64,000 nt of DNA, taken from positions 1-64,000 of the forward strand of contig NZ_RJLQ01000014.1 of NCBI RefSeq assembly GCF_003833015.1. The letters are read 5' to 3'. A program made the translations under genes and the position numbers. Shown here one piece after another: positions 26,511 through 38,537 of this stretch (positions within the stretch are counted from its first letter, which is position 1; each line of letters starts with the position of its first letter). Origin of the DNA: Clostridium sp. E02 (GTDB taxonomy: Bacteria; Bacillota; Clostridia; Lachnospirales; Lachnospiraceae). Below the pieces are notes generated by a model. That model searched no databases. It was not told where the DNA came from and saw nothing but the letters and a program-made list of their open reading frames with translations.

Positions 26511-28397
26511 AATGTTGCATTTGACTGTGCAAGAACTGCGAAACGTCTTGGTGCGGAAGTAATTCATGTGTCATGTCTGGAAGCAAGAGAAAAGATGACA
26601 GCAGACGATGAAGAGATCTTTCTGGCGAAGGAAGAAGGAATTCAGGTTCATCCGGCACAGACTTTCCAGCGGATTATAAAAACAGATGATGGAGAAACAG
26701 CCGGTGTCGGTTTTTTTGATATTGCATCGTTCACCTTTGATGAGAGCCATCGTGCAATCATTGAAAAGGTGGAAAATTCCTATCATGAAATTGAAGCGGA
26801 TACTGTTATTTTTGCAGTAGGACAGAGCTGTGGTCTGGATCCAGATGCTGGTTTGGCAAGGGGAAGAGCCAATTCTATCGTTGCCAATCAGAAGACATTT
26901 GCTACAGATGAAGAAGGTATTTTTGCATGTGGTGATGTTACATATGGAACCAAATCTGTAATTCTTGCCATTGCAGATGGAAGAAAGGCGGCAGCAGTAG
27001 CTGCTGGTGAAAATAATCTGTCTTCTATTATATTTGAGAAGTCCAACACCACTGGTGGTGCTGCCAATATGGGAATGGGACCACTTGGAATTGATACTAA
27101 GGTTCAAAGAAAAAGCTTCAGCCAGATCACAGTTGAGAAGGCATTTGATATGCATATGGATTATACTCATTGGAGAGTGGATGCAGATCTGGTATCTGCC
27201 TATTTTAACAAATCTGGGGAAACAATTGAATGGTTAGAGGATATGGGGGTGGAATTTGCCGGAGCATTTAAATACTTTGCAGAATCCGAAGCTACCTGGC
27301 ATATCGTAAAACCTGAGAATGGTGTCATTGGACCACGTGCAGCAGGCGGAATGGTGAAAGCTCTTACCAATCGTGCAAAAGAGCTGGGAACACAGTTTGA
27401 AATGGAAACTGCAGTAGTAGAGTTGATCAAAGAAGGAGATAAAGTTTGTGGCGTTATCGCTGTAGATAAAGATGGACAGCAGATTAAAGCAACCGGGAAA
27501 GCAGTCATCGTTGCAACCGGCGGATTTGGGAACAACAAAGAAATGCTGGAGAAAGAATTCAACCTTCATTTAGGAGAGGATTACTATCCATTCATGATTC
27601 CAGGTATCGTTGGAGACGGACTGAAAATGATGTGGAATGCCGGAGCAATGAAATATGGTGCAGGTATCGAAGCAATCTATCAGCTTCCGGATAACTTAAA
27701 CTGGTTCCTGCTTGATGCAGTTCTTCGTCAGCCAAACCTCCTGATCAATCAGCTGGGGGAACGCTTTATGAATGAAGACCGTATGGGTAATACCACATTT
27801 ACTGGAAACGCATTAGCTCTTCAGCCGGGAAATTATGCTTACTGTATTATGGATGGTGCAATCTTAAAGCATTATAAGAAAAACGGTCCGGACCTTGAAG
27901 ATATTGTACATCCAGCTGAGGCATTTCATGCTTTTGAGCAGCAGGCAGCAGTTGCAGTTGAACAGGGGTATGAAGCTTATACTGAGGCAGAAACATTGAA
28001 TGAAGTTGCAAAAAAGCTTCAGATTGATGCAGATGTGCTTAAGAATACGGTTGAAGTATATAATGAGATGTGTGATCTTCATTGTGATACACAATTCAAT
28101 AAGAATCCTAAATTCCTACACAAGATCACTGGAAAAGGAAAATACATGGTTGGTAAATTCTTCCTTGGAGCGTATGGAACCATCGGTGGAGTACGTATTA
28201 ACAAATACTGCGAAGTTTTAGATGAAGGCTTTATGCCAATCGAAGGTCTGTATTCTGCAGGATCAGATGCCAATACCATCTATGGCGATAGCTATAACTT
28301 TACATTACCTGGGAACACCATGGGATTCGCAGTTAATTCCGGATGTATGGCTGGAGAGGCTGTGGCAGAATTTGTTAAGGAGCTAAGAACAAATTAA
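26511..28397 (+). pseudogene. 5'-truncated fusion flavoenzyme: GltD-like NAD(P)-binding part joined to a fumarate-reductase-type flavoprotein
   Basis: Coding similarity starts abruptly at 26511 (codons for NVAFDCARTAKRLGA, the middle of a GltD/OYE-type pyridine nucleotide domain), just after an in-frame TAA; there is no start codon or ribosome-binding site there. Residues then run through ADTVIFAVGQ and GIFACGDVTYGTKSVILAIADGRKAA (the FAD-binding end of the GltD fold) into a fumarate reductase-like FAD_binding_2 domain, ending in NFTLPGNTMGFAVNSGCMAGEAVAEF. The N-terminal flavin part is missing. An internal ATG (26568) could give about 609 residues but lacks a site, so I call it a broken gene. 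Confidence 0.7.
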
Positions 28398-28406
28398 TAG
28401 ACTTTA

Positions 28407-29012
28407 TCAAATGTTTAAATTTCCATCAATCAAAGCCCGTAGTATCGGTTCCCAAAATTTAACTGAGTATTTATGGATATCAAAATCATCGCGTATTGTC
28501 CAGCCGTAAAGGATACCTCTCTGTATGGTAAACAGGAATTCAACCGTATCGGTAATGTGTAAATGATTGCTAATGGTTCCTGCCTCCTGAGCCATGGCTA
28601 TAAAAGTAACCAATTCTTCTCGTTGGATGGGACTGCATCCCGACGTAGTGCGGGAAGATGTCCATCTGAATTTGTTAGTTAGCATCATTGGTCCGGTTTT
28701 AATCCAGAGGTTTTGTACATCCAGCATGAATTTTAAAAGATGGTTGTAAGGGTCTTTCACCTTTTCGTCAATGTCTTTGGTTAAGCCAAGAGATATATTG
28801 ATATACTGATTGTAAATCTGCTTGAGAATTTCCTGCTTACTTGTGAACAAGTGATATATGGAGCCATTAGATATACCTGTTACTTTGCTGATATCGCTTA
28901 TTGTTGTCTCATCATACCCGTTATCATTGAACAGCTTGATAGCCGTTTCCAGTATTAATTGATAATTTCGCTTCGTTTTTTCCTGTCGTGACATATTCTT
29001 ATGTGTTGCCAT
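28407..29012 (-). CDS. TetR family transcriptional regulator
   Basis: A 201-residue regulator. The N-terminal helix-turn-helix is clear (LILETAIKLFNDNGYDETTISDISKVTGISNGSIYHLFTSKQEIL), residues about 18-63. The ligand domain is unassigned. It ends nine bases from the truncated flavoenzyme stop (convergent) and is divergent from the RidA operon at 29280, so it may repress that operon. AGAGG precedes the start. Confidence 0.92.
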   Translation of the reverse strand: MATHKNMSRQEKTKRNYQLILETAIKLFNDNGYDETTISDISKVTGISNGSIYHLFTSKQEILKQIYNQYINISLGLTKDIDEKVKDPYNHLLKFMLDVQNLWIKTGPMMLTNKFRWTSSRTTSGCSPIQREELVTFIAMAQEAGTISNHLHITDTVEFLFTIQRGILYGWTIRDDFDIHKYSVKFWEPILRALIDGNLNI

Positions 29013-29137
29013 CTGAAGACCTCTTTTCTCTGTTTCAGTGATTGAATTATAACATATTAAAATGGGAATTGCAAAATAATTAGAGTATGTGATTAGAATC
29101 GTAAAGTGAATAATTGTGATCTTTTTATAAATAGTTA

Positions 29138-29166
29138 TTGACTTTAAACTCCTGCTATACTAATAT
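29138..29166 (+). promoter_or_regulatory. Sigma-A promoter of the RidA operon
   Basis: TTGACT at 29138 and TAATAT at 29161 are 17 bases apart. About 110 bases of leader follow. Candidate TetR operator sequence is not obvious. Confidence 0.55.
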
Positions 29167-29279
29167 AGAATCAAATATTAGAATATCAATCTAATTTTGA
29201 AATCCAAATTAGCTATTGGTATTTGTGGAGTAATATTTAGGTAAACAATGGTAAAAGACATTTGAAAGGCGGTAGAATT

Positions 29280-29744
29280 ATGAAGATTGAGCAAAAAATT
29301 AAAGACATGGGAATTGAACTCCCGAAAGCACCTAAACCTGCGGCTATGTATATACCTGCAAAACAACTTGGAAATGCTCTGTTCATATCAGGCCAGATTC
29401 CTATAGTAGATGGTAAATTAGTTTACGTAGGAAAAGCAGGAGGAGAGAGAACTCTTGAAGAAGCACAGGAAGCCGCAAGAATATGTGCAATCAATATAAT
29501 TGCAGCCGCTAAAGAACATCTGGTGGATTTGGATAACGTTAGAAATGTTGTAAAGTTACAGGCTTTCGTGAACAGTACAGCAAACTTTGATCAAGCCCAC
29601 CTCGTAGTGAACACAGCATCTGAATTGTTATATACAATTTTTGGAGAAGCAGGGAGACATGCACGGACTGCTGTATCTACGAACATGTTGCCAATGAATG
29701 CAACCGTAGAGATTGAAGCGATATTTGAGGTGAACCAGAATTAA
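29280..29744 (+). CDS. RidA/YjgF family protein
   Basis: A 154-residue RidA-like protein, slightly longer than the usual 125-130 because of the N-terminus. The family hallmark GRHARTAVSTNMLPMNATVEIEAI includes the arginine that binds the imine substrate, and LFISGQIP is also present. RidA hydrolyses reactive enamines/imines made by PLP enzymes. AAAGGCGG before the ATG at 29280 favours it over the in-frame TTG at 29262. First gene of a three-gene operon. Confidence 0.88.
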   Translation: MKIEQKIKDMGIELPKAPKPAAMYIPAKQLGNALFISGQIPIVDGKLVYVGKAGGERTLEEAQEAARICAINIIAAAKEHLVDLDNVRNVVKLQAFVNSTANFDQAHLVVNTASELLYTIFGEAGRHARTAVSTNMLPMNATVEIEAIFEVNQN

Positions 29745-29787
29745 AATAAAATTATGGAATCTATATGAATGATTTATGGGAGTGCTT

Positions 29788-30768
29788 ATGAAAGCCATTC
29801 AAATTTCAGAGTTTGGTGGGCCAGAAGTCTTAAGGCTTGTAGAAATTGATGAACCAATTCCATCAGAAAACGAAGTACGTGTGCGGTTGTATGCGGCGGG
29901 GGTCAATCCAAACGAGACGTATGTTCGCACAGGAACCTACTCCTTCTATGTACCTGAGCTGCCTTGTACTCTTGGGTTTGATGGAGCGGGTGTGGTAGAT
30001 GCTCTTGGTGAAAATGTGAATCATTTGAGAATTGGTGACCGGGTATTTGTGGCAGCGTTGCTTGCCAGACACAATACCGGTACATACGCAGAAAAGGTAG
30101 TCTGTGACGCAAATTCTGTATACAAATTGCATGAATCTGTATCATTTCAGGAAGGAGCTTCTCTTGGAATTCCAGCCTTGGCCGCTTACCGAGGATTGTT
30201 TCACAGAGCAAAGATTAAACCTGGTGAAACTGTTTTAATTCACGGTGCTTCAGGCGGCGTCGGAATATTTGCGGTTCAGATGGCCAGCAGTATTGGGGCA
30301 AATGTTATAGGAACGGCCAATACGGATGTTGGAAAAGGTCTCGTATTGGCTGCAGGAGCTAAATATGCTATTAATCATTTAACCGAGAATACGGTTTGCG
30401 AAATTCTTGCTTTAACGAATAATAAAGGTCCGGATGTAATCTTCGAATCATTAGCGAATATAAATCTGGTCACTGACCTTAGAGTGATTGCTAAATATGG
30501 ACGTATCGTTATCGTTGGTAATCGTGGTTCTCTAAAATTTGAACCGAGACTGGCAATGATTAAAGAAGCGGATATTTTGGGAATGGCTTTAGTAAATGCA
30601 CCGGATCATGAATATAAAGAAAGTTTATATGCAATTGAAGGATTTTTGAAATCTGGAATTTTGCGTCCACAAATTGGTACGGTGTTTAAGCTAAAAGATG
30701 CAAGAGATGCTCATGAACAGATAATTAGTAAGAATGCTATGGGCAAAATTATACTTTCGATTAAATAA
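29788..30768 (+). CDS. Zinc-independent NADPH:quinone oxidoreductase (MDR family)
   Basis: A 326-residue medium-chain dehydrogenase/reductase. The quinone reductase N-terminus (MKAIQISEFGGPEVLRL) is clear, as are the NADPH-binding HGASGGVGIFAVQMASSIGANVIGTA and AGAKYAINH. It lacks the zinc-binding cysteines. It would reduce quinones or alpha,beta-unsaturated carbonyls. The ATG at 29788 is preferred over 29776 because GGGAG lies five bases upstream of it. It follows RidA by 43 bases. Confidence 0.9.
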   Translation: MKAIQISEFGGPEVLRLVEIDEPIPSENEVRVRLYAAGVNPNETYVRTGTYSFYVPELPCTLGFDGAGVVDALGENVNHLRIGDRVFVAALLARHNTGTYAEKVVCDANSVYKLHESVSFQEGASLGIPALAAYRGLFHRAKIKPGETVLIHGASGGVGIFAVQMASSIGANVIGTANTDVGKGLVLAAGAKYAINHLTENTVCEILALTNNKGPDVIFESLANINLVTDLRVIAKYGRIVIVGNRGSLKFEPRLAMIKEADILGMALVNAPDHEYKESLYAIEGFLKSGILRPQIGTVFKLKDARDAHEQIISKNAMGKIILSIK

Positions 30769-30824
30769 AATAAATTCCCGTTTTAGTTATTCAGCCATTC
30801 ATAAAAAACATGGAGGAATTAAGG

Positions 30825-31619
30825 ATGAAGTACTTTATAGTTGATGCCTTTGCAGATAAAAATTTTGAAGGAAATCCTGCAGGTGTATGCGTAATGGACA
30901 AATGGCTTCCGTTTGAAGTTATGGAGAAAATCGCAGTTGAAAATAATTTATCGGAAACTGCATTTGCAGTAAAAGAAGGCGATACATACGGATTGAGATG
31001 GTTCACTCCGGCAGGTGAAATAGATCTCTGTGGTCATGCTACCTTTGGTACGGCGTATATATTATTCAATTTCTATGAGAAGGAAAGTAATGTTATCAAT
31101 TTCTATACTAAGAAAGTTGGCCATAACTTAACTGTCAGGCGGGACGGGAAACTTCTTGAAATGAATTTCCCAACGATTGTTCCGGAAAAGTATGAATTGT
31201 ATGATTATATGTCAGATGCTTTTGGAGCAGTTCCTTTGGAAGTTTTCAAAACAGAACGGGATTTGTTCTTTCTATTTGATTCGGAAGATGTTGTACGGGA
31301 GATGAAACCAGATTTTTCTAAAATTAAAGCATTTCCTATAGGCCTCTCGGCGCATGTTACGGCCAAGAGCAAAAATGAAAAAATTGATTTTGTAGTACGC
31401 TCGTTTTGGCCCAAAATCAAGGTCAATGAAGATCCGGTTTGTGGGGCTGCGTACTGTTGCCTGATTCCGTTCTGGAGAGATCGCCTTGGCAAAGAAAAAA
31501 TGACAGCAAGACAAGTATCTGAGAGAGGCGGTACGGTGTATTGCGAGTATGATGGGGAGCGAGTAAGATTAGGAGGCCGGGGTCGCCTTTATCTTGAAGG
31601 GGATATTAATATTGAATAA
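30825..31619 (+). CDS. PhzF family isomerase/epimerase
   Basis: A 264-residue PhzF-like protein. It has the N-terminal VDAFADKNFEGNPAGVCVMD block with the catalytic glutamate region NNLSETAFAV, the RWFTPAGEIDLCGHATFGTAY segment, and the second-half mirror EDPVCGAAYCCLIPFW. Family members include isomerases of phenazine and other pathways; substrate unknown. GGAGG eight bases before the ATG at 30825 sets the start. Last gene of the RidA operon. Confidence 0.9.
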   Translation: MKYFIVDAFADKNFEGNPAGVCVMDKWLPFEVMEKIAVENNLSETAFAVKEGDTYGLRWFTPAGEIDLCGHATFGTAYILFNFYEKESNVINFYTKKVGHNLTVRRDGKLLEMNFPTIVPEKYELYDYMSDAFGAVPLEVFKTERDLFFLFDSEDVVREMKPDFSKIKAFPIGLSAHVTAKSKNEKIDFVVRSFWPKIKVNEDPVCGAAYCCLIPFWRDRLGKEKMTARQVSERGGTVYCEYDGERVRLGGRGRLYLEGDINIE

Positions 31620-31735
31620 GGCATTTATTGTTCCCTGCCACTACAATCCAACTTCTTCATTTTATCCAATGTAGTAGAAGAGGAAAAACATGGTAAACTA
31701 AAGCAGGCATAAATGAGCCTGTTTTAGTTTTAAAT

Positions 31736-31950
31736 GTGCGCCTGGCGGCGCACATTTCTAATGGGTGAAAGTCCCTAATCCGCCCTAGTAGTGGGAAGGA
31801 TACAGCCAAGACCAAGGGTGTCGTGGGTGACTGCGAATCTGAAGGAAGGTGGAGGCAAATCTCTGGTCTGACGAACAGAAATCATATGAGGCTATGGTTA
31901 AGGATAAGATTGCATAACAAATCAAAGTCCAATAGCTACTCGGCATGAGC
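31736..31950 (+). mobile_element. 5' fragment of a group II intron
   Basis: The segment begins with the group II intron 5' consensus (GTGCGCCTGGCGGCGCAC, itself a hairpin) and continues with typical domain I sequence (TGGGTGAAAGTCCC; AAGGGTGTCGTGGGTGAC). It stops near 31950, where an IS3-type transposase fragment begins. No reverse transcriptase gene or domain V/VI is present, so it is a dead fragment. The bases 31620-31735 between the PhzF gene and the intron hold nothing recognisable. Confidence 0.8.
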
Positions 31951-32383
31951 TGGAACTATATATTTGTGCTTGTTGACCTCTTTAATAGAGAAATAATTTG
32001 TTACAGTGCCTACGCAACAAAACAGCAAACCTTGAAAAACAGGCATTTCAGTCCGTAAGGGAAGTCTGAAAGATATCCAGATATTTCATTCGGATCGTGG
32101 TGACGAATTCAAGAATCAGACGATTGATGAAACTCTGAAAGCATTTGAAATTCAACGTTCCTTAAGTCATAAAGGATGTCCCTATGATAATGCAGTTGCA
32201 GAAGCAACATTTAAAATAATCAAAACAGAGTTCGTCAGGAACCAGACCTTTAGCAGCTTATACCATCTTAAGATTGAATTGGCTGATTATGTGAACTGGT
32301 TCAATAACCACAGGATTCATTCTTCACTAGGTTATCTCACACCGGTGGAGTACAGAATGATTACCTTTAAAAAAATTGACTAG
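31951..32383 (+). pseudogene. IS3-family transposase (orfB/IS150-like) remnant
   Basis: The translated fragment has the C-terminal rve catalytic core: VDLFNREIICYSA (first aspartate), HSDRGDEF (second), AVAEATFKIIKTE (glutamate) and the IS3 ending NWFNNHRIHSSLGYLTPVEY. The N-terminal half is missing and there is a frameshift near 32043, so it is inactive. It abuts the group II intron fragment. From 32384 to 32640 there is no gene; it is the leader of the cupin gene. Confidence 0.85.
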
Positions 32384-32640
32384 AAAACTGTTGACAATCC
32401 ATTGTTTAGTAAGGTTTTAATTGTGGTGATTTAATTTTACAATAAAAAGGGAGAAGGTTCCTTATATTTTAGGCATTTTCTTAAAGTTGTTTATTATAAT
32501 ACCTATGAAGTGAAGGTACTGTGGATAAATCTGCGGAAACTCAAGAAGTACTCGCATTGCAGACCATAATAATTTATGATAAACTGAACTGGCTCTATCC
32601 TTAATAATAAAAATTTTGTAGATATAAAAAGGAGTATATA

Positions 32641-33141
32641 ATGTATACAGCAGACTATTTTATTCAAAAGTTAGATATGATTCCACACCAGGAAGGAGGT
32701 TTTTATAAAGAAATCGAAGCTTCCACTAAGAATACGCCGTTAAATGAAGATGGAAGGGAAACACAGGAAATAAGAAAATTATGGACAAGCATCTATTTTT
32801 TGCTTAGAGATGGTGAAGTTTCAAATTTTCATCGATTAAAGTCAGATGAGATGTGGTATTATCACGCAGGATCTTCTTTGACCATATACATGATAAATCC
32901 CAATGGAGAATTAATCACAAAAGAACTGGGACTTGATGTAGAAAAGGGAGAACAGCCTCAGGTTTTAGTTCCAAAAGGATATATATTTGGTTCAGCCATG
33001 AACAAAGAAGGTTATGCTTTAGTTGGCTGTATGGTATCTCCAGGCTTTGATTTTAAAGATTTCGAATTATTTGACCAGGACGATTTGTTGGAAAAATACC
33101 ATCAATATAAGGAAATTATCGTTAAGCTATCGAGGGAATGA
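32641..33141 (+). CDS. Cupin superfamily protein (DUF985 / cupin_5)
   Basis: A 166-residue cupin of the DUF985 type. It has LDMIPHQEGGFYKEI, TSIYFLLRDGEVSNFHRLKSDEMWYYHAG (metal-site histidines and glutamate) and PKGYIFGSAMNKEGYALVGCMVSPGFDFKDFELF. Function is undefined for most members; some act as sugar epimerase-like or stress proteins. AAAAGGAG precedes the start. A decayed partial copy lies at 50104. Confidence 0.88.
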   Translation: MYTADYFIQKLDMIPHQEGGFYKEIEASTKNTPLNEDGRETQEIRKLWTSIYFLLRDGEVSNFHRLKSDEMWYYHAGSSLTIYMINPNGELITKELGLDVEKGEQPQVLVPKGYIFGSAMNKEGYALVGCMVSPGFDFKDFELFDQDDLLEKYHQYKEIIVKLSRE

Positions 33142-33215
33142 TCCATCTGACATATAAATGTCATATAAATAGATATCATAAGAATAGTTACTTGACTTAA
33201 AGAGGAGATATAAAA

Positions 33216-33348
33216 ATGTGTAAAAGTTAACTGCATTTGGAATGCTGGGTGCTTCAGTTTATGTATTGCATGTTGTTATCGGTGGAATTACTATGGGAAA
33301 GCGATATAATGCAGCCAATCAGTGATCTGACCGCCCAGGAGCTCCATT
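33216..33348 (+). pseudogene. DUF998-type membrane protein remnant
   Basis: One frame reads TAFGMLGASVYVLHVVIGGI, then a frameshift gives QPISDLTAQELH; together these match the N-terminal membrane helix and signature of DUF998 proteins. The rest of the gene is missing. It is one of several fragments between 33.2 and 34.2 kb. Confidence 0.45.
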
Positions 33349-33579
33349 AATCAGATTGTGCCAAATTTGTTTCTAAGGAATTGATATTACTTGAAAATAG
33401 TGGATTGAATTTCTGACGATGCCGATAAAGATTTACATCTTAAAACAGATGCTATCAAAGCAAATGTATATGATATATAGAAGAAGCATTGACTCCCGGA
33501 ATTTTTGTAGAATGTTCTGGGGGTCTGTTTTCGTATTAAAGGGGAGGATTTTAATGGAATTATACTACATTGAGATTAA

Positions 33580-33744
33580 CTATGAGAAAAGAAAGCAGAT
33601 ACAGAATATAGCAGCAATTAAAGTTTTACCTACAGGCTTTTTATAGAAAAGTACTTTCCGCGAAGGTTTTATATACCTAAGAGCTTCATTGATATATTTT
33701 GTATCTATCTTCCCAATTGCTTCAGAGAATATTTCTTTTTTCAT
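33580..33744 (-). pseudogene. Truncated anti-sigma-factor-like gene (N-terminus and membrane segment only)
   Basis: A 54-codon frame: MKKEIFSEAIGKIDTKYINE, then a basic segment and a hydrophobic stretch (TLIAAIFCICFLF), then a stop. This is the cytoplasmic and membrane part typical of clostridial ECF anti-sigma factors; the extracellular part is absent. Its ATG overlaps the stop of the sigma fragment at 33741 (ATGA), the usual coupled sigma / anti-sigma arrangement. Confidence 0.5.
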
Positions 33745-33899
33745 ATTATAACACCTCTCTTTATTAGATATTTTTTCATTCTCCTACGTATACGTGAAAG
33801 GCGGACAGAAGCATTGTGCTCAGTTATCTCGAACATTTTTGCAAATTCGGTTAAGGAATCAGAAAACCAGTATCGGCGCACAAACATGACACGTACCTG
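33741..33899 (-). pseudogene. C-terminal fragment of an ECF-type sigma factor (region 4)
   Basis: About 52 codons encode RVMFVRRYWFSDSLTEFAKM followed by a helix-turn-helix and SRIRRRMKKYLIKRG, the region 4 DNA-binding end of a sigma-70/ECF factor. Regions 1-3 are absent, with a stop just upstream. The anti-sigma fragment follows with overlapping stop/start. Confidence 0.6.
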
Positions 33900-34150
33900 T
33901 TAGAATTATATCCTTTTTTGATTTAGTGGAAATTCTATCTCGATTCCCGCTCCCATGCGCAAAATGGAAAAAGGCAGCGAGCTTGACAAAGTCATTTTCA
34001 ACTATTTTTGGTCAAATCGGCTGGCGGAAGGAAAAGGAACCGAAAACGGTGGACTATACATGGACTTTTCAAAGATTGCCCGTTTGCCCCGGTTTATTTT
34101 CAACCTTGGATTCAACGAATTGCTCAAGTATTCTCAAAATTTTCATCCGT

Positions 34151-36437
<2,287 letters not shown>

Positions 36438-36531
36438 AATAGAGAAAACATAAATAAACCGGTTTTTTCCTGCCTGGAGCAGAAGAAAGAACGTAACCGC
36501 TTCAAAACAAGGCGTCAGGAGGAAAATCATA

Positions 36532-36858
36532 ATGAAAACTAACAATGCCATCCTGTGGAAGGAGCGCTTTGCTGACAGAGCAGCCAGTGGCTTAAAGGTT
36601 GAGGACTGGTGTAAAAGGAATGGAGTTACGAAAAATGCTTATTATTACTGGCACCGCAAAATCCAAGGTGATCAGCTGGTGTCACTGGAAGATACATTTG
36701 TTGAAGCCCTGGTCAATGATCCGTCAAAAGAAAAGAAAGCTGGTGCAGTCAGCGGCGAAATAATCGTCAATTGGAAGGACTTTTCAATTTTTGTAAATGA
36801 CACACAACACGTTCCTCTCTTGGCAGAACTGATGCAAAAGCTGGTGAGAGAATGCTGA
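36532..36858 (+). CDS. IS66 accessory protein TnpA
   Basis: A 108-residue helix-turn-helix protein (NAILWKERFADRAASGLKVEDWCKRNGVTKNAYYYWHRKI), the first gene of an IS66 element. AGGAGGAAA precedes the start. It overlaps the next gene by seven bases, as usual in IS66. The upstream 36438-36531 probably contains the left end; I did not define the inverted repeat. Confidence 0.85.
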   Translation: MKTNNAILWKERFADRAASGLKVEDWCKRNGVTKNAYYYWHRKIQGDQLVSLEDTFVEALVNDPSKEKKAGAVSGEIIVNWKDFSIFVNDTQHVPLLAELMQKLVREC

Positions 36859-37226
36859 ATCGTTTTACTGCTGATGCCAGGCATATCTATCTTGCGATTG
36901 GGGCTACCGACTTTCGTAAACAGATCAGCAGCCTTGTATCCATGGTGCAGCTCCAGTTCGGAATGGATCCATTTGCAGAAGCCTGTATATTTGTCTTCTG
37001 CAATAAGAAAAAAGATTCTGTTAAAATCCTGAGATATGACAGAAATGGGTTCATACTGGCACATAAGAAGCTAATGGAAAAGATAAAATTTCAATGGCCA
37101 AAAGATTCTCAAATGGTCAGAGAGATTTCCGCAAAGCAGGTGGAATGGCTTCTGGAAGGGTTGGAAATTGAACAGAAAAAAGCTCATCATGATATAAAAA
37201 TAAGCAAAGAAAATATCTGCTTTTAA
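36852..37226 (+). CDS. IS66 Orf2/TnpB accessory protein
   Basis: A 124-residue TnpB: HIYLAIGATDFRKQISSLVSMVQLQFGMDPF, then VFCNKKKDSVKILRYDRNGFILAHKKL, both family hallmarks (usual length 115-120). Its frame is intact although the transposase gene downstream is broken. Confidence 0.9.
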   Translation: MLNRFTADARHIYLAIGATDFRKQISSLVSMVQLQFGMDPFAEACIFVFCNKKKDSVKILRYDRNGFILAHKKLMEKIKFQWPKDSQMVREISAKQVEWLLEGLEIEQKKAHHDIKISKENICF

Positions 37227-37364
37227 ACAAATAAAAATGACGGTAAAAGTGCCGGAAACCACCACGTTTTAAGCACTTTTCAGTTTCTTTTATATGCTTT
37301 AATTATAGTGAAAATTTGAGAAAAATGGTATACTTATCTTAACAAAAATCAAAGGAAAGATACC

Positions 37365-37960
37365 ATGACTGAACAGGAAGAACTTTTAAAACTGCGTGCA
37401 CTTTTAGCTGAAAAAGAACAACTGATCTCTGATCAGAACAAGCTGATTGAAAAGCAGCGTATTCAAATCGAAAACATGATACAGGCACTGCTTCATGTAC
37501 GGAAAAAATCTTTGGCACATATTCTGAAAAATCTCCACGTAAGTCAGGGGTCAGAGAAGAAATGCTTTCTGGATTAAAGAATGAACTTGTAGAATACGTG
37601 ATGAATGAAGGGGAAAAATGCCCAAAGTGTGGTGGTCGGCTTAAAGTGATGGGAAAAGACATTGTTTGTACTGAGGTTGAATTTATACAGGCAAAACTGA
37701 TTGTAAAGCAGATCGTGCGTCAGGTTGCCAAGTGCGAGAACTGTGGAAAGCATACGCCGGATTTAAAAAGGCTGGAAATTATAAAAGATGCCTGTGCTGG
37801 GCCTACTGTTGCAGATATTTTATAGAAAGTATTCCTTTGGATAATAAAGGGAAAGAAATCCCTGGCCCTAAAGGAGCGGGAGGCCTCAAAGCCGAGCCTT
37901 GATGCATTTTGGTCGTGGATTGAAATGACTGCAGCCATGCATACAATATTATAAACTGGA
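37365..37960 (+). pseudogene. IS66 transposase TnpC, frameshifted and internally deleted
   Basis: The N-terminal coiled coil (EEQELLKLRALLAEKEQ-like heptads) is followed by a frameshift in the A-run at about 37502-37508; restoring one base gives KIFGTYSEKSPRKSG. The zinc-finger region (CPKCGGRLK, CENCGKHTPD) follows in the second frame and stops at 37825. After that only a short piece of the C-terminal domain (LALKEREASKPSLDAFWSW, 37858-37922) remains; the DDE core is deleted. From 37961 to 38537 I find no gene, only AT-rich sequence with a possible -10 before the esterase gene. Confidence 0.85.
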
Positions 37961-38537
37961 TATTGAGTTAAACATGGATATACAGCAATTTCTTGACGGA
38001 ATTGATCGTATATCCGAGGAAAAAGTTACGTTTTCAGTATTGAGAATGTACCTTTTTTTTTTGCCCTAATTGTAGATGACAAGGGGGCATTGGAGGAGGA
38101 TATATATCAGGAGAGACAAAGAATTTTCTTTTCTATTAGGTAGTTTCCCACTCATAATGCTCAAGTAGATTATTTATCCTTAGAATCTTTAATTTTCTGT
38201 CATTGAAGTATGCCGGGTCTAAGAAGGGATTTTAGTAATCTGAAGATTGACGGTGTCGGGCTATGTGAATTGTCTGCAGCTTATCAATAAACAATACCGA
38301 GTAAAACCAATTATAGTAAAATAGTATTATAAATAAATAAATATTACATTATATCATATTATATTATATGGTAAAATATAACCATAATATATGTTGAGAA
38401 GTGATGTGAAAACTTAAAGATAAGCAATACGAGTGCAGTGTACTTACTGAAAATGAAGGAGGTTAAAATGGTAACGTAACGATGAATTTAATCGAAAGGT
38501 AGTTTTTCTGTTAAAAAAAAAGAAAGGAGAAATAAAA

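Noticed and set aside
26571-27170. Long minus-strand frame of 199 codons
   Set aside because: Antisense to the truncated flavoenzyme, whose protein family is clear; composition is typical of a shadow frame.
33554-33646. Small plus-strand frame of 30 codons with a good ribosome-binding site
   Set aside because: It is antisense to the anti-sigma fragment, whose sequence resembles a known family; the plus-strand frame resembles nothing.
33926-34150. Upstream extension of the PTS EIIC frame and an overlapping frame at 33955
   Set aside because: Neither translation resembles the PTS EIIB domain or any family I know; it is probably unrelated sequence joined at a deletion point.
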